Notes: a model not told the origin generated them from the sequence alone. Positions 34,996 through 44,632 are shown, counted from the stretch's first letter. The stretch: 64,000 nt of DNA from Opitutales bacterium (GCA_020831525.1 JAFIGH010000002.1:55085-119084); one strand, 5' to 3'. Numbers and translations are program-made.

Positions 34996-35844
34996 ATGAA
35001 AATCCGCACGGCTGTCCTGACCTCCGCGAAACGCGGGCACACACACCTCCCCCTGCAGACGATGATCGACCGCGAGGGCTTTCCCCAGGCGACGCTTGCG
35101 CTCCAGTTGAAGGAGCTGGTGGACGCAGGGATTGAGCGCGTGGGCATCGTGGTGGCACCGGGGCAGGCGGAGCTTTACGGGGAGGCCGTGGCGGCGGCGA
35201 CTGATTGTGTGACTTTTATCGAGCAGACGGAGCCGCGGGGCTTCGGCGATGCCGTGCTGCGGGCGAAGGGCTTTGTGGGCGACGCGCCGTTTGTTCTCTC
35301 GGTGGGCGACCACCTGTTTGTGAGCGATGATCCGGCGCACCCCTGTGTGGCGCAGTTGATCGCGGTGGCGGAGCGGGAGCGGGCACCGGTCGCCTCGGTG
35401 CAATCCACGCACGAGAGCGAGATCGGGCTCTACGGCACGATCGGCGGCGTGCTGGAGGACCGCGACCGCGCGTTGTTCCGCATCCGCAAAATCGTGGAGA
35501 AGCCGACGCCGACGCAGGCGGAGCTGGAGTTGCTCGTGCCGGGCCTGCGCAGCGGGCACTATTTGTGTTTTTTCGGCATGCACGTGCTCACACCGAGGAT
35601 TTTCGAGCTGCTCGAAGCCGACGCGGGTGCGGAGGGCGGCCTTGCGCTCACTCCCGCGCTCCACCGTCTTGCTGAGACGGAGACGTTTTACGCCTTCGAG
35701 ATCGCGGGGCACCGCTACAACCTCGAGGAGCGTCACGGGCTGCTCATGGCGCAGCTGGCGCTGGCGCTGGCGAGCCCGCACCGCGACGAGGTGCTGACCC
35801 GCATCGTCCGTCTCTTGGCGCACACCCAATCCCCGGCGCGATGA
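34996..35844 (+). CDS. GalU/nucleotidyltransferase-like protein with divergent active-site loop
   Basis: The 282-residue protein has the length and layout of UTP-glucose-1-phosphate uridylyltransferases: an N-terminal Rossmann-like strand, VGDHLFVSDD (acidic substrate site), IRKIVEKPTPTQAE (the VEKP motif), a GHYLCFFGMHVLTPRIFELLE segment, and AGHRYNLEERHGLL. However, the N-terminal loop reads TSAKRGHTHLPLQTMIDREG instead of the family A-G-x-G-T-R-x-LP...K, so the glycine-rich nucleotide loop and lysine are replaced. It may use another nucleotide, be regulatory, or be inactive. The next gene begins in its stop codon (4-base overlap), so it is coupled to the large fusion protein and belongs to the sugar-activation operon. 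Confidence 0.75.
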   Translation: MKIRTAVLTSAKRGHTHLPLQTMIDREGFPQATLALQLKELVDAGIERVGIVVAPGQAELYGEAVAAATDCVTFIEQTEPRGFGDAVLRAKGFVGDAPFVLSVGDHLFVSDDPAHPCVAQLIAVAERERAPVASVQSTHESEIGLYGTIGGVLEDRDRALFRIRKIVEKPTPTQAELELLVPGLRSGHYLCFFGMHVLTPRIFELLEADAGAEGGLALTPALHRLAETETFYAFEIAGHRYNLEERHGLLMAQLALALASPHRDEVLTRIVRLLAHTQSPAR

Positions 35845-38800
35845 CTCCGGCGACGTCTCTCCATCCCTTCGTTGAGCTGATCGTCTCGGACGATGCCGCA
35901 GTGCGCGACCGCTCCCTCTTCTCGGTGACCGAGGGAATGGACGCGAGCGCACTCCTCGAAGGCTGTGAAGCCCTCGAGGCGTTCTGGCTATCGTCAGAGA
36001 GCCTCTACGAGCGTGTGCGGGCGCTCGCTTTTCTCGCGGCGCTGCACCGCTATGTGCTGCCCGCACGGGGACTCACGGACCGGCACGGCCGGATTCCGCA
36101 CACCGCGCACGAGGCGCACCTGCAGCGGCGCTTCCGTGAGGCGATCCGCGCCCTGCGCGAAGCGGAGGACGAGCCGCGGCGCAACGACACCGTGGCCAGC
36201 GGCCTTGCGACGGCCTACGAGCGGCTGGCCCTGCAGTTTCTCGCCGACCAGGTGCGTCTCTCCGTGCGTTCCGTGCCGGGCAACCAGTGGATGTTCCGCG
36301 TGGGGCACGCCGAGGCCTATCCGCTGCGCCTGCGCCCGGAGCTGCGGGGTTTGGACGGCGGCGCGGCTCCGGTTCTGCGCGAGGCGACGGCAGTGCGCAT
36401 GGATCTTTCGCACAGTTCGTGGAGCGACATCTTTTTTCTCGGGATGGACCGTCCGGAGTTCGCGCGTGTGCTCAATGTGTCGATCAACCTTGCCCCGGCG
36501 GACGGGGAGGAACAGCCGCGGCCCCCGGTGGAAGCGTATTTCCGTGTCATCGACCGCCCGGTCATCCGCCTCGTGAGTATTGACCTCGAGGCGCAGGCGG
36601 AGGTTTCGTCGCTGGCGGAACTCTTTGACTTCGGGCGCGACTATCTCGGCTTGCTCAAGGCGGCGGTCATCGCGGCGGGCGTCATTCCGCCCGGGGTGGA
36701 GGGATCGCCGCAGCCGCTGGAGACATTTCTGGAGCGTCTCATCGGGCCCGGCCTCGGCTTCGAACTGGTGAGCAACGTGAACAACATCCCGAAGGGTTCG
36801 CGCCTCGCTGTATCGACAAACCTGCTCGCCTCGCTCATCGCCGTTAGCATGCGCGCGACCGGCCAGGCGCCGGAGCTGACGGGGCCGTTGCCGGAGACGG
36901 TCCGGCGGGTTGTGGCGGCGCGCGCGATCCTCGGGGAATGGCTCGGCGGATCGGGCGGCGGCTGGCAGGACTCCGGCGGTGTCTGGCCGGGCATCAAGCT
37001 CATCGAGGGCTGCCTCGCCGAGCCCGGAGACGCCGAACACGGAGTGAGCCGCGGCAAGCTTCTGCCGAGACACACCGTCTTTGACCGAAAATCGATTCCC
37101 GAGAGTGCGCGGCAGGCTTTGGAACGCAGCCTCATTCTTGTGCATGGCGGCATGGCCCAGAATGTCGGCCCTATCCTTGAAATGGTTACGGAGCGCTACC
37201 TGCTGCGCAGCGGGGCGGAGTGGACGGCGCGCGCGGAGAGCCTCGCCACGACGGACCGCATCCTCGGCGCTCTCCGCGCGGGCGATATCCGAAAACTCGG
37301 TGAGTTGACGACAGGGCACTTCTTCGGCCCCCTTACGACGATCATCCCATGGGCGACCAACGCTTTCACGGAAGCCTTGATCGCACGGGCGAAAGACGCG
37401 CTGGGCGACGCCTTCTGGGGCTTCTGGATGCTCGGCGGAATGTCCGGGGGCGGCATGGGCTTTATCGTCGATCCCTCCGCGCGGGCGGAAGCGAAGGGCA
37501 CGCTGGCGGAAATCCTGCGCGAGACAAAGTGCGCCTACGAGACGGCGCTTCCCTTCGCCATGGATCCGGTGGTGTATAATTTTTCCATCAACGAGGACGG
37601 CTCGAGCGCGGCGTGGTGCGGTGCCGCCGGCATGCCCGCCGCCTACTACCGGCTCCGTTTGCCGGGGCTCCTGCGCAAGCGCGTGGCCGACCTGAGTGGC
37701 GATGAGGCGGCGGATCTCCGGCACATCGCTGGCCGCATCCGCGCAACCGGACAGCCGGCGCCCGGCGACCTCGCCATTCTCACGAATCTGCTCCCGGACG
37801 AACCGCACGGCACCGGCGGGGCGGACGCTCCGGGTTCGCTGGAAGCGCTCCTCGCGGAGAACGGATTCGATCCCGAGCAGCACGAGGCCATCCGCCGCCA
37901 GCTGCTCGCGGGATCTGTCGGGCTTGCGCAGAACCGCCTGCCGGGCGCGTCGCAGATCGAAGATGTGGAGGACCGCGACCTGTTGGTTCCGGCTGTGGAC
38001 GGTGAGGCCCTGCGGCGCGGAAAGGAAGCACTGGCCAACGGCGAAGTGGCGGTTGTCACGCTCGCGGCGGGGGCGGGTTCGCGCTGGACGCAGGGGGCCG
38101 GCGTAGTCAAGGCGCTGCATCCCTTTGCTCGCTTCGCGGGGTGTCACCGCAACTTCATCGAAGCGCACATGGCGAAGTCGCGGCGGTCCGCGATGGATCA
38201 CGGCGCGCCGGTGCCCCATGTTTTCACGACAAGCTACCTCACGCACCAGCCCGTGAGTGATTGGCTGGAGCGCACGGGCACGGGAGAGGGCGATGCGTTC
38301 GTCCGCCTCCGCGTGTCGAAGGGGCAGTCGGTGGGGCTGCGGTTTGTGCCGACCCTGCGCGACCTGCGCTTCGCATGGGAAGAACTGCCGCAGGAGCAGC
38401 TCGACGAGCAGGCGCACAAGATGCGCCTGAGCGGTCGGCGCGCCCTCATGCGCTGGGCGGAATCGATGGGCGAGGGGAGCGACTACCGTGACAACACGCC
38501 GCTCCAGTGCCTCCATCCGGTCGGGCACTGGTATGAAGTCCCCAATCTTCTCCTCAACGGCACGCTCGCACAACTACTCAAGGAGCAGCCGTCCCTGAAG
38601 ACGCTTCTCGTCCACAACATCGACTGCCTCGGCGCGGGTCCCGATCCCGCCGTGCTCGGCGCGCACCTCGATAGCGGCGCGCTCATGAGCGTGGAAGTGA
38701 TTCCGCGCCGCTTCGAAGACCATGGCGGCGGTCTCGCGAAGATCGACGGACGCAACCGTCTCGTCGAAGGCATGGCGCTCCCGCGTGAAGAGGACGAGTT

Positions 38801-39173
38801 CAAGCTCCGCTACTACAACGCGCTCACGACGTGGGTATCGATTGATGAATACCTCGCCCACCTTGGGCTGTCCCGGGGCGATCTAGGCGACACCGCCCGG
38901 GTGCGCGCCGCCGTCCGCCGCGCCGCCGCGCGCATGCCCGCTTACATGACCCTCAAGGAAGTGAAAAAGCGCTGGGGGCGCGGTCAGGAGGACATCTTCC
39001 CCGTCCTTCAGTTTGAGCGCCTCTGGGGCGACCTCACCGCGCTGCCCGACGTGCGCACGGCGTTCATTCGGGTATCCCGAGCGCGCGGCCGCCAATTGAA
39101 GGACCCCGCCCAACTCGACGCGTGGCTGCGCGACGGCGGCCGCGATCACATCGAGTCCATCGGCGCATGGTGA
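35841..39173 (+). CDS. GHMP sugar kinase - UDP-sugar pyrophosphorylase fusion (1110 residues)
   Basis: The N-terminal half resembles fucokinase-type GHMP kinases. NNIPKGSRLAVSTNLLASLI (about 313-332) corresponds to the P-x-G-S-G-L-G-S-S loop, though with altered small residues. GGWQDSGGVWPGIKLIEG (about 372-389) matches the fucokinase GGWQDQxGG motif. WCGAAGMPAA follows near 592. The C-terminal half is a UDPGP-type pyrophosphorylase: TLAAGAGSRWTQGAG (about 740) and HPFARF, a LLVHNIDCLGAGPDP uridine/metal segment (about 920) and RLVEGMALPREE. It therefore probably phosphorylates a sugar at C1 and makes the UDP-sugar. Domain order is opposite to the bacterial L-fucose enzyme Fkp (pyrophosphorylase first). 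The sugar is unknown. It is translationally coupled to the GalU-like gene, and the next gene follows after 64 bases. Confidence 0.75.
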   Translation: MTPATSLHPFVELIVSDDAAVRDRSLFSVTEGMDASALLEGCEALEAFWLSSESLYERVRALAFLAALHRYVLPARGLTDRHGRIPHTAHEAHLQRRFREAIRALREAEDEPRRNDTVASGLATAYERLALQFLADQVRLSVRSVPGNQWMFRVGHAEAYPLRLRPELRGLDGGAAPVLREATAVRMDLSHSSWSDIFFLGMDRPEFARVLNVSINLAPADGEEQPRPPVEAYFRVIDRPVIRLVSIDLEAQAEVSSLAELFDFGRDYLGLLKAAVIAAGVIPPGVEGSPQPLETFLERLIGPGLGFELVSNVNNIPKGSRLAVSTNLLASLIAVSMRATGQAPELTGPLPETVRRVVAARAILGEWLGGSGGGWQDSGGVWPGIKLIEGCLAEPGDAEHGVSRGKLLPRHTVFDRKSIPESARQALERSLILVHGGMAQNVGPILEMVTERYLLRSGAEWTARAESLATTDRILGALRAGDIRKLGELTTGHFFGPLTTIIPWATNAFTEALIARAKDALGDAFWGFWMLGGMSGGGMGFIVDPSARAEAKGTLAEILRETKCAYETALPFAMDPVVYNFSINEDGSSAAWCGAAGMPAAYYRLRLPGLLRKRVADLSGDEAADLRHIAGRIRATGQPAPGDLAILTNLLPDEPHGTGGADAPGSLEALLAENGFDPEQHEAIRRQLLAGSVGLAQNRLPGASQIEDVEDRDLLVPAVDGEALRRGKEALANGEVAVVTLAAGAGSRWTQGAGVVKALHPFARFAGCHRNFIEAHMAKSRRSAMDHGAPVPHVFTTSYLTHQPVSDWLERTGTGEGDAFVRLRVSKGQSVGLRFVPTLRDLRFAWEELPQEQLDEQAHKMRLSGRRALMRWAESMGEGSDYRDNTPLQCLHPVGHWYEVPNLLLNGTLAQLLKEQPSLKTLLVHNIDCLGAGPDPAVLGAHLDSGALMSVEVIPRRFEDHGGGLAKIDGRNRLVEGMALPREEDEFKLRYYNALTTWVSIDEYLAHLGLSRGDLGDTARVRAAVRRAAARMPAYMTLKEVKKRWGRGQEDIFPVLQFERLWGDLTALPDVRTAFIRVSRARGRQLKDPAQLDAWLRDGGRDHIESIGAW

Positions 39174-39237
39174 GCCGTCCGCTTTTCCGGCACTTTATGA
39201 ACCGACGAATCAACACCCTCTCACGGCACCTCATCCC

Positions 39238-40320
39238 ATGATCAAAGTCTTTGTATCCGGTTGTTATGACATCCTGCACGCGGGCCACCTTGAGTTCTTC
39301 AAGCAGGCGCGGGCGCTCGGCGACCACTTGACGGTGTGCTTCGCCTCGGCGGAAGTGTTGTGGCACCATAAGCAGCGCCGCACGTCCTTGCCCGACGAGC
39401 ACAAACTCGCGCTCCTTGAGGCGCTCGAAACTGTCGACGACGTCGTCATCGGCGAGGGGAGGGACCTGGGGCTCGACTTCGTCGACCACTTCCTGCGTGT
39501 CCATCCGCAGATTCTCGCCGTGACGGAGGATGACCAGTACGAGAACGAAAAGCGCGCCCTCTGCGAGCAGATCGGGTGCAAATACAACAAGTTGCCGAAG
39601 ACGCCGCCGAGTTTCGAACCCATATCCACAACGCAGATCGTCCGCTGGATCAAAGCGCCCGCCGAGGCACCGCTGCGCGTCGATTTCGCCGGTGGCTGGC
39701 TTGATGTGCCGCGGTTCGCGCGGCCGGGTTCGTTTGTTGTCAACTGCGCCATTTCGCCCACCGTGTCGCTCAAGCGGTGGGATTATCATCTCAATTCGGG
39801 ACTTGGCGGCAGCGGTGCATGGGCGCTCCTCAACGGCAAGAGCGGTGTTGAAGACGAACTGGCGCTCGGCGTGGGCTGGCAGGATCCGGCCGTCATCGCG
39901 GAGACGGGACTGTGCGTCTGGCGCAGCGGCCCCAAGCCCGTTCTCGATTTCAAGCGCAACGGAGACTGGCTGGAGGGCCGCCTCGCTCTCCTCTGGACGG
40001 GAAAATCTCACGACACTCCGGGTGTCGCCAACAACGGGCGTGACTTCGACCGCATCGCGGAGTCAGGCCGGATTGCCCGCGAGGGCGTGTTGCAGCCGGA
40101 TCTTGACCGCCTCGCGGAAGGCCTCCGGCTCTACCATGCGACCCAACTCGACGAGGGCATGGCACCCCTGCCGCCTTGCGAAAAAGCCCTCGCCATGAAA
40201 TACTGCGGAGGCGGCTGGGGCGGCTACGCCGTGTATTTATTTTCAGAGACGGCGGACCGCAACGCGTGGGTGGCGGAAGACGCGGAGAACCGCCGAGCCG
40301 TCGAGCCCTACACGTGTTGA
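39238..40320 (+). CDS. Cytidylyltransferase - GHMP kinase fusion
   Basis: The 360-residue protein joins two domains. Residues 1-130 form a cytidylyltransferase-like domain: VSGCYDILHAGHLEFFKQAR with the HxGH motif at 14-17, and ISTTQIVRWI at its end. Residues about 143-350 form a GHMP kinase of the HddA type: PLRVDFAGGWLDVP (about 143-156), the loop GLGGSGAWALLNG (about 186-198), and KYCGGGWGGYAVYLF near 320. Heptose activation in Gram-negatives uses similar but separate or differently fused activities (HldE, HddA/HddC). Here the sugar and nucleotide are unknown. It closes the operon with the GalU-like and GHMP/UDPGP genes. The start at 39238 is the natural N-terminus of the HxGH domain. Confidence 0.8.
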   Translation: MIKVFVSGCYDILHAGHLEFFKQARALGDHLTVCFASAEVLWHHKQRRTSLPDEHKLALLEALETVDDVVIGEGRDLGLDFVDHFLRVHPQILAVTEDDQYENEKRALCEQIGCKYNKLPKTPPSFEPISTTQIVRWIKAPAEAPLRVDFAGGWLDVPRFARPGSFVVNCAISPTVSLKRWDYHLNSGLGGSGAWALLNGKSGVEDELALGVGWQDPAVIAETGLCVWRSGPKPVLDFKRNGDWLEGRLALLWTGKSHDTPGVANNGRDFDRIAESGRIAREGVLQPDLDRLAEGLRLYHATQLDEGMAPLPPCEKALAMKYCGGGWGGYAVYLFSETADRNAWVAEDAENRRAVEPYTC

Positions 40321-40691
40321 GACCATCGGATTGGCGAATTCCGCCGTCGCGCTGTTTCTCGACGACGCAGACGGAACTACCGGGAGGGGCGGAGAAAAGC
40401 GCACAAGGATCTTTGGTGTTTTCCGCGCCCGTGAACGCGGGCTTGACATGCCGCCGCCTTTGCCGCTGGCTCTACGTCGATGGGCACCGCGCATCCAGTG
40501 ACCTCCGCCAACATTATTACCGGCGATACCCTCACTATTATTAGCTGAGGGGTCCGGCGGATCATTGCGCAAACAGGCATTTCCGGCCCCGAGAACCAAT
40601 TGTATGCCGCTTCCGGGCAATTTCCGTCCGTCTTTGTTTCTCCGGTTGCCAATTATGGCACGTTTCCTTTCAAACCTGTTTCCGACCCATC
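40321..40691. other. 371-base leader region upstream of cimA
   Basis: No conserved protein was seen. It contains a possible 22-codon leader ORF (40480-40548) followed by a GC-rich inverted repeat, GGGG-T-CCGG just after the leader stop, complementary to CCGGCCCC about 25 bases later. A TTGACA at 40443-40448 might be a -35 box, but no good -10 lies at the right distance. The final 60 bases are T- and C-rich. Confidence 0.5.
40480..40548 (+). CDS. Possible Ile-rich leader peptide of cimA
   Basis: An ATG-to-TGA frame of 22 codons ends NIITGDTLTIIS, with two ATT-ATT pairs and one Leu. It lies about 140 bases before cimA, whose product feeds isoleucine synthesis, and is followed by an inverted repeat. 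This fits ribosome-mediated attenuation by isoleucine, but the reading frame is short, has no Shine-Dalgarno site, and might be chance. Confidence 0.35.
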   Translation: MGTAHPVTSANIITGDTLTIIS

Positions 40692-42293
40692 ATGACCGAC
40701 AAACCTTTTGTTTCCATCTACGACACCACCTTGCGCGACGGTACGCAGGGCGAAGGCGTCTCTTTTTCCGCCCGTGACAAGATCCTCCTCGCGCATCGCA
40801 TGGACGACTTCGGCTTCGACTATATTGAAGGCGGTTGGCCCGGCTCGAACCCGCGTGATATGGAATTCTTCCGTCTCGCGAAGGAAGAGACCTGGCGGCA
40901 CGCGAAGATCGCCGCTTTCGGCTCAACCCGGCGTGCGGGCACGGCGGCGGAGAAAGATCCGCAGCTCGCCATGCTTCTCGACGCCGACACCCCCGTGGTG
41001 ACGATCTTCGGCAAGACATGGCTCCTCCACGTGACCGACGTCCTCCGCACCACGGCGGAGGAAAACCTCGCCATGATCGGTGACTCCGTTGCCTTCCTTC
41101 GCGGGGCCGGGCGCGAGGTCGTCTACGACGCAGAGCACTTCTTCGACGGCTACAAGGACAACGCCGACTACGCACTCTCCACGCTCGACGCCGCGCTCAA
41201 GGCCGGCGCCTCCCATGCCGTGCTTTGCGACACCAACGGCGGCACGCAATTGAGTGAGATGGCGGAGATCGTCGGCACCGTGCGCGCACGCTTTCCCGAT
41301 GCCCGCGTCGGCATGCACTGCCACAACGACTGCGGTATGGGCGTCGCCCTTTCTCTCGTCGGCGTGGAGCGCGGTGCCGTCATGGTACAGGGCACGATGA
41401 ACGGCTACGGCGAGCGCGTCGGCAACGCCGATCTTACGTCCATTGTACCCAACCTCCACTTCAAGCTGGGCTACCGCCTCTCTTGTTCCGGAAACATGGA
41501 AGGATGGCGCGACCTCTCGCTGGAGATCGACCGCTTCGCCAACCTCCCGTCCAACAGCCGCGCGCCCTTCGTCGGCGAGAGCGCCTTTGCCCACAAAGGG
41601 GGAGTGCATGCCAACGCCGCCAAGAAAGTTGCGCACAGCTATGAGCACATGCGGCCCGAACTCGTCGGCAACCGCCAGCGCATCCTTCTCTCCGATATGT
41701 CGGGCGGCAGCAGCGTGGCCATGAAGGCGCGACAGCTCGGTATCGAGGTCAAAGAAAAGTCACCGGAAATGCGTTCTTTTCTCGAAAAGCTCAAGGAACT
41801 GGAAAACCGCGGCTACGAGTTTGAAAACGCCGATGCTTCTTTCGAAGTGCTCCTCTGCCAACACTTCCACGGCCTCGAGGACAACTTCCGCCTCGTCAGC
41901 TACCGCACCATCTCCGAGGTCGTGCGCGACAACGATGAGAACATCTCCGAGGCTGTCGTGAAAATCCGTCTCGAAGACGAGCCCGATATAAAGATCGCCG
42001 TGGCCGAGTCCACCGGACCCGTCGGCGCGCTCGACCACGCCGCGCGCATCGCCTTTGGAACCCATTTCCCGGGGCTCTCCAACGTGCAACTCATCGACTA
42101 CAAGGTTCGCATCCTCCAGACCGGCCTTGGCACTGATTCCATCGTCCAGGTGCTCGTCAACAGCACTGACGGCGAGTCCAGTTGGTGGACCTGCGGCGCC
42201 GACCCCAATATCATCGAAGCCAGCTGGCAGGCCCTCCGTGACTCCTACCGCTACAAGCTCCTCAAGCTTGAACGTGCGGTGGCGGTAAAGTGA
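40692..42293 (+). CDS. cimA: (R)-citramalate synthase
   Basis: CimA condenses pyruvate and acetyl-CoA to citramalate, opening the threonine-independent route to isoleucine. The 533 residues match the family length. The N-terminus has IYDTTLRDGTQGEGVSFS with the catalytic Arg-Asp, metal-binding MHCHNDCG near 207-214, GTMNGYGERVGNADL, and FAHKGGVHANAA. A C-terminal regulatory (LeuA-dimer-like) domain follows (about 410-530). HipA-like 2-isopropylmalate synthases share these motifs, but the ERVGNADL block and length favour citramalate synthase. The upstream leader may control it. Confidence 0.9.
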   Translation: MTDKPFVSIYDTTLRDGTQGEGVSFSARDKILLAHRMDDFGFDYIEGGWPGSNPRDMEFFRLAKEETWRHAKIAAFGSTRRAGTAAEKDPQLAMLLDADTPVVTIFGKTWLLHVTDVLRTTAEENLAMIGDSVAFLRGAGREVVYDAEHFFDGYKDNADYALSTLDAALKAGASHAVLCDTNGGTQLSEMAEIVGTVRARFPDARVGMHCHNDCGMGVALSLVGVERGAVMVQGTMNGYGERVGNADLTSIVPNLHFKLGYRLSCSGNMEGWRDLSLEIDRFANLPSNSRAPFVGESAFAHKGGVHANAAKKVAHSYEHMRPELVGNRQRILLSDMSGGSSVAMKARQLGIEVKEKSPEMRSFLEKLKELENRGYEFENADASFEVLLCQHFHGLEDNFRLVSYRTISEVVRDNDENISEAVVKIRLEDEPDIKIAVAESTGPVGALDHAARIAFGTHFPGLSNVQLIDYKVRILQTGLGTDSIVQVLVNSTDGESSWWTCGADPNIIEASWQALRDSYRYKLLKLERAVAVK

Positions 42294-42619
42294 CGGTTCG
42301 CTCCACCGTTTGTCTCCCGCGTGAATGGCGGCGGAGTCCCGCTTGAGGCGTGCTCAAGAAGACCGCTGGCGTTGCCGCGGAGGCACAGGCATTTTGGGCC
42401 GTTCCGGGCACCGCTTTTCGATTTGGCGGGTGGGTGCGACATCTTCCCGCGAGTGGCGCAGGTGAGACGCTCATGTGTGACAGAATTGCCCGTTTCTGAA
42501 AGGGTTTCCGGAGCTTGAAATCCCTTTAGAACATTCTTTTGATCTGCAAAACATTGTCAGGCAATGCTTTGCGTTTTGATTCGCTGGGATTGGCAGCGTC
42601 CGTGCTATCTCTTGGCACG
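42294..42619. other. 326-base intergenic region upstream of dnaK
   Basis: No gene recognised. It must hold the dnaK promoter. CTTGAAA at 42514-42520 followed by an ACATTCTT stretch near 42531 resembles a heat-shock sigma-32-type promoter only loosely (spacing is short). No CIRCE inverted repeat (TTAGCACTC-type) is present. A frame open from 42539 into dnaK adds 27 non-conserved residues and is rejected. Confidence 0.45.
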
Positions 42620-44578
42620 ATGAGCAAGATCATTGGAATTGATTTAGGGACGACAAATTCCTGCATGGCAGTCATGGAGGGCGGCGAACCGGTGGTGATC
42701 CCCAACAGCGAGGGAGCACGCACCACTCCGTCGGTTGTGGCCTTTGCGAAAAACGGCGAACGGCTCGTTGGTCAGGCGGCGAAGCGCCAGGCGGTGACCA
42801 ATCCGCAGAATACCATTTTCTCGGCAAAGCGTCTTATTGGGCGCAAATTCTCTGAAATTCAGGAAGAAGCGAAGAACCTTCCCTATTCGGTCGCGGAGGG
42901 AAAAAACAGCGACGCATGGGTAGAGGTTATTGAGAACGGCGAGAAAAAGAGTCTTCCTCCCGAGCAAATCAGCTCGATGGTGCTCGCGAAGCTAAAGGCC
43001 GACGCCGAAGCCTACCTCGGCGAACCCGTGACCAAGGCGGTCATTACAGTGCCGGCGTACTTTAACGATTCGCAGCGCCAGGCGACGAAGGATGCCGGAA
43101 TGATCGCCGGTCTTGAGGTCCTCCGCATCATCAACGAACCGACGGCCGCGTCGCTCGCCTACGGGCTCGACAAGAAGAACGACGAGATGATCGCCGTCTA
43201 CGACCTCGGCGGCGGGACCTACGACATTTCCATTCTTGAGATCGGCGACGGTGTCTTTGAGGTCAAGGCGACCAACGGTGACACCCACCTCGGCGGCGAC
43301 AACTGGGACCAGTCCATCATCCAGTGGTTGATCGACGATTTCCGCCGCGAAAACGGTATCGATCTCTCCACTGACAAGATGGCTCTTCAGCGCCTACGTG
43401 AAGAAGCCGAAAAGGCGAAAATCGCCCTCAGTTCGTCGCAGTCCACGGATATCAACCTGCCGTTCATCACGGCGGATGCTTCCGGGCCGAAACACCTCAA
43501 TATCACGCTTACCCGCTCCAAGCTTGAACAGATCTGTGACGATCTCTTCCAACGCACGGTGGCACCCTTCGAGGCTTGCCTGAAGGACGCCGGCGTTTCT
43601 GCCTCCGAGATCGGCAACCTCGTCCTCGTCGGCGGCATGACGCGGATGCCCAAGGTTGTCGAAGAAGCGCGCAAGCTCGCGGGCAAGGAGCCCAACAAGG
43701 GTGTCAACCCGGACGAGGTCGTCGCCATCGGCGCGGCCATCCAGGGGGCCGTTCTCGCGGGCGATGTGAAGGATGTTCTCCTTCTCGATGTCACCCCGCT
43801 GACGCTCGCCATCGAAACCGCCGGCGGTGTCGCCACGGCGATGATCGAGCGCAACACGACGATTCCGACGAAGAAGAGCCAGGTATTCTCTACCTATGCC
43901 GACAGTCAGACGGCCGTCGACATCAAGGTGCTCCAAGGCGAACGGCCCATGGCCGACGACAATAAACTCCTCGGCAACTTCCGGCTCGACGGCATCCCGC
44001 CGGCACCGCGCGGCACCCCGCAGATCGAGGTCACGTTCGACATCGATGCCAACGGCATTCTCCACGTTTCGGCCAAAGACAAGGGCACCGGCAAAGAGCA
44101 AAAGATTACCATCACCAATGCTTCCGGTCTCAACGAAGAGGAGATCGAAAAGATGAAGCATGACGCCGAACGCAATGCCGAGGCCGACAAAAAGTCGAAG
44201 GAGCGCGTCGAAACCCGCAACCAGCTCGACAATGTCGTCTTCACCACGGAAAAGCTTCTCAAGGAGAGCGGCGACAAATTTGCCGAAGCCGACAAGACGC
44301 TCATTCAGGGACTCGTCGACAAGGGCAAACAGGCCCTCGAAAAGGGCGACCTCGACGAAATGAAAAAGGCTGTCGAGGACCTCACCAACAACCCGGAAAT
44401 GCAGCAGGCCATCGCCCGCCTCTACCAGCAGGAGGGTGGGGCGGCGGCAGGCGGCACCGGTCCGCAGGCGGGGCCGTCGGGCGGCGGAGATGCATCCCAG
44501 GGCGGGGCTTCCGGCGGTAAGGATGACGATTTCGTCGATGCTGAAGTCGAAGACGTGACAGACGAGAAAAAGTCCTGA
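42620..44578 (+). CDS. dnaK: Chaperone DnaK (Hsp70)
   Basis: The 652-residue Hsp70 holds the ATPase signatures [18 protein letters not shown] at the N-terminus, [19 protein letters not shown] in the middle and [12 protein letters not shown]. The substrate domain includes [19 protein letters not shown] and [17 protein letters not shown] Gly/Gln-rich linker precedes the acidic tail [17 protein letters not shown]. It folds and protects cytosolic proteins with DnaJ and GrpE, which are not nearby. Start at 42620 ([11 protein letters not shown]) is the family start. groES and groEL follow at 54 and 50 bases, forming an unusual chaperone cluster. Confidence 0.97.
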   Translation: MSKIIGIDLGTTNSCMAVMEGGEPVVIPNSEGARTTPSVVAFAKNGERLVGQAAKRQAVTNPQNTIFSAKRLIGRKFSEIQEEAKNLPYSVAEGKNSDAWVEVIENGEKKSLPPEQISSMVLAKLKADAEAYLGEPVTKAVITVPAYFNDSQRQATKDAGMIAGLEVLRIINEPTAASLAYGLDKKNDEMIAVYDLGGGTYDISILEIGDGVFEVKATNGDTHLGGDNWDQSIIQWLIDDFRRENGIDLSTDKMALQRLREEAEKAKIALSSSQSTDINLPFITADASGPKHLNITLTRSKLEQICDDLFQRTVAPFEACLKDAGVSASEIGNLVLVGGMTRMPKVVEEARKLAGKEPNKGVNPDEVVAIGAAIQGAVLAGDVKDVLLLDVTPLTLAIETAGGVATAMIERNTTIPTKKSQVFSTYADSQTAVDIKVLQGERPMADDNKLLGNFRLDGIPPAPRGTPQIEVTFDIDANGILHVSAKDKGTGKEQKITITNASGLNEEEIEKMKHDAERNAEADKKSKERVETRNQLDNVVFTTEKLLKESGDKFAEADKTLIQGLVDKGKQALEKGDLDEMKKAVEDLTNNPEMQQAIARLYQQEGGAAAGGTGPQAGPSGGGDASQGGASGGKDDDFVDAEVEDVTDEKKS

Positions 44579-44632
44579 GCGACCCGTTTTTTTCAACCAA
44601 CCAATCAACCTGTAAACACACCAAAATAAACA

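Noticed and set aside
35994..38573. An 859-codon minus-strand frame antisense to the kinase/pyrophosphorylase fusion
   Set aside because: Arg/His-rich composition without domains; the plus strand has clear motifs.
40443..40448. TTGACA as a cimA promoter
   Set aside because: No matching -10 sequence at 16-18 bases; mentioned only as a possible -35.
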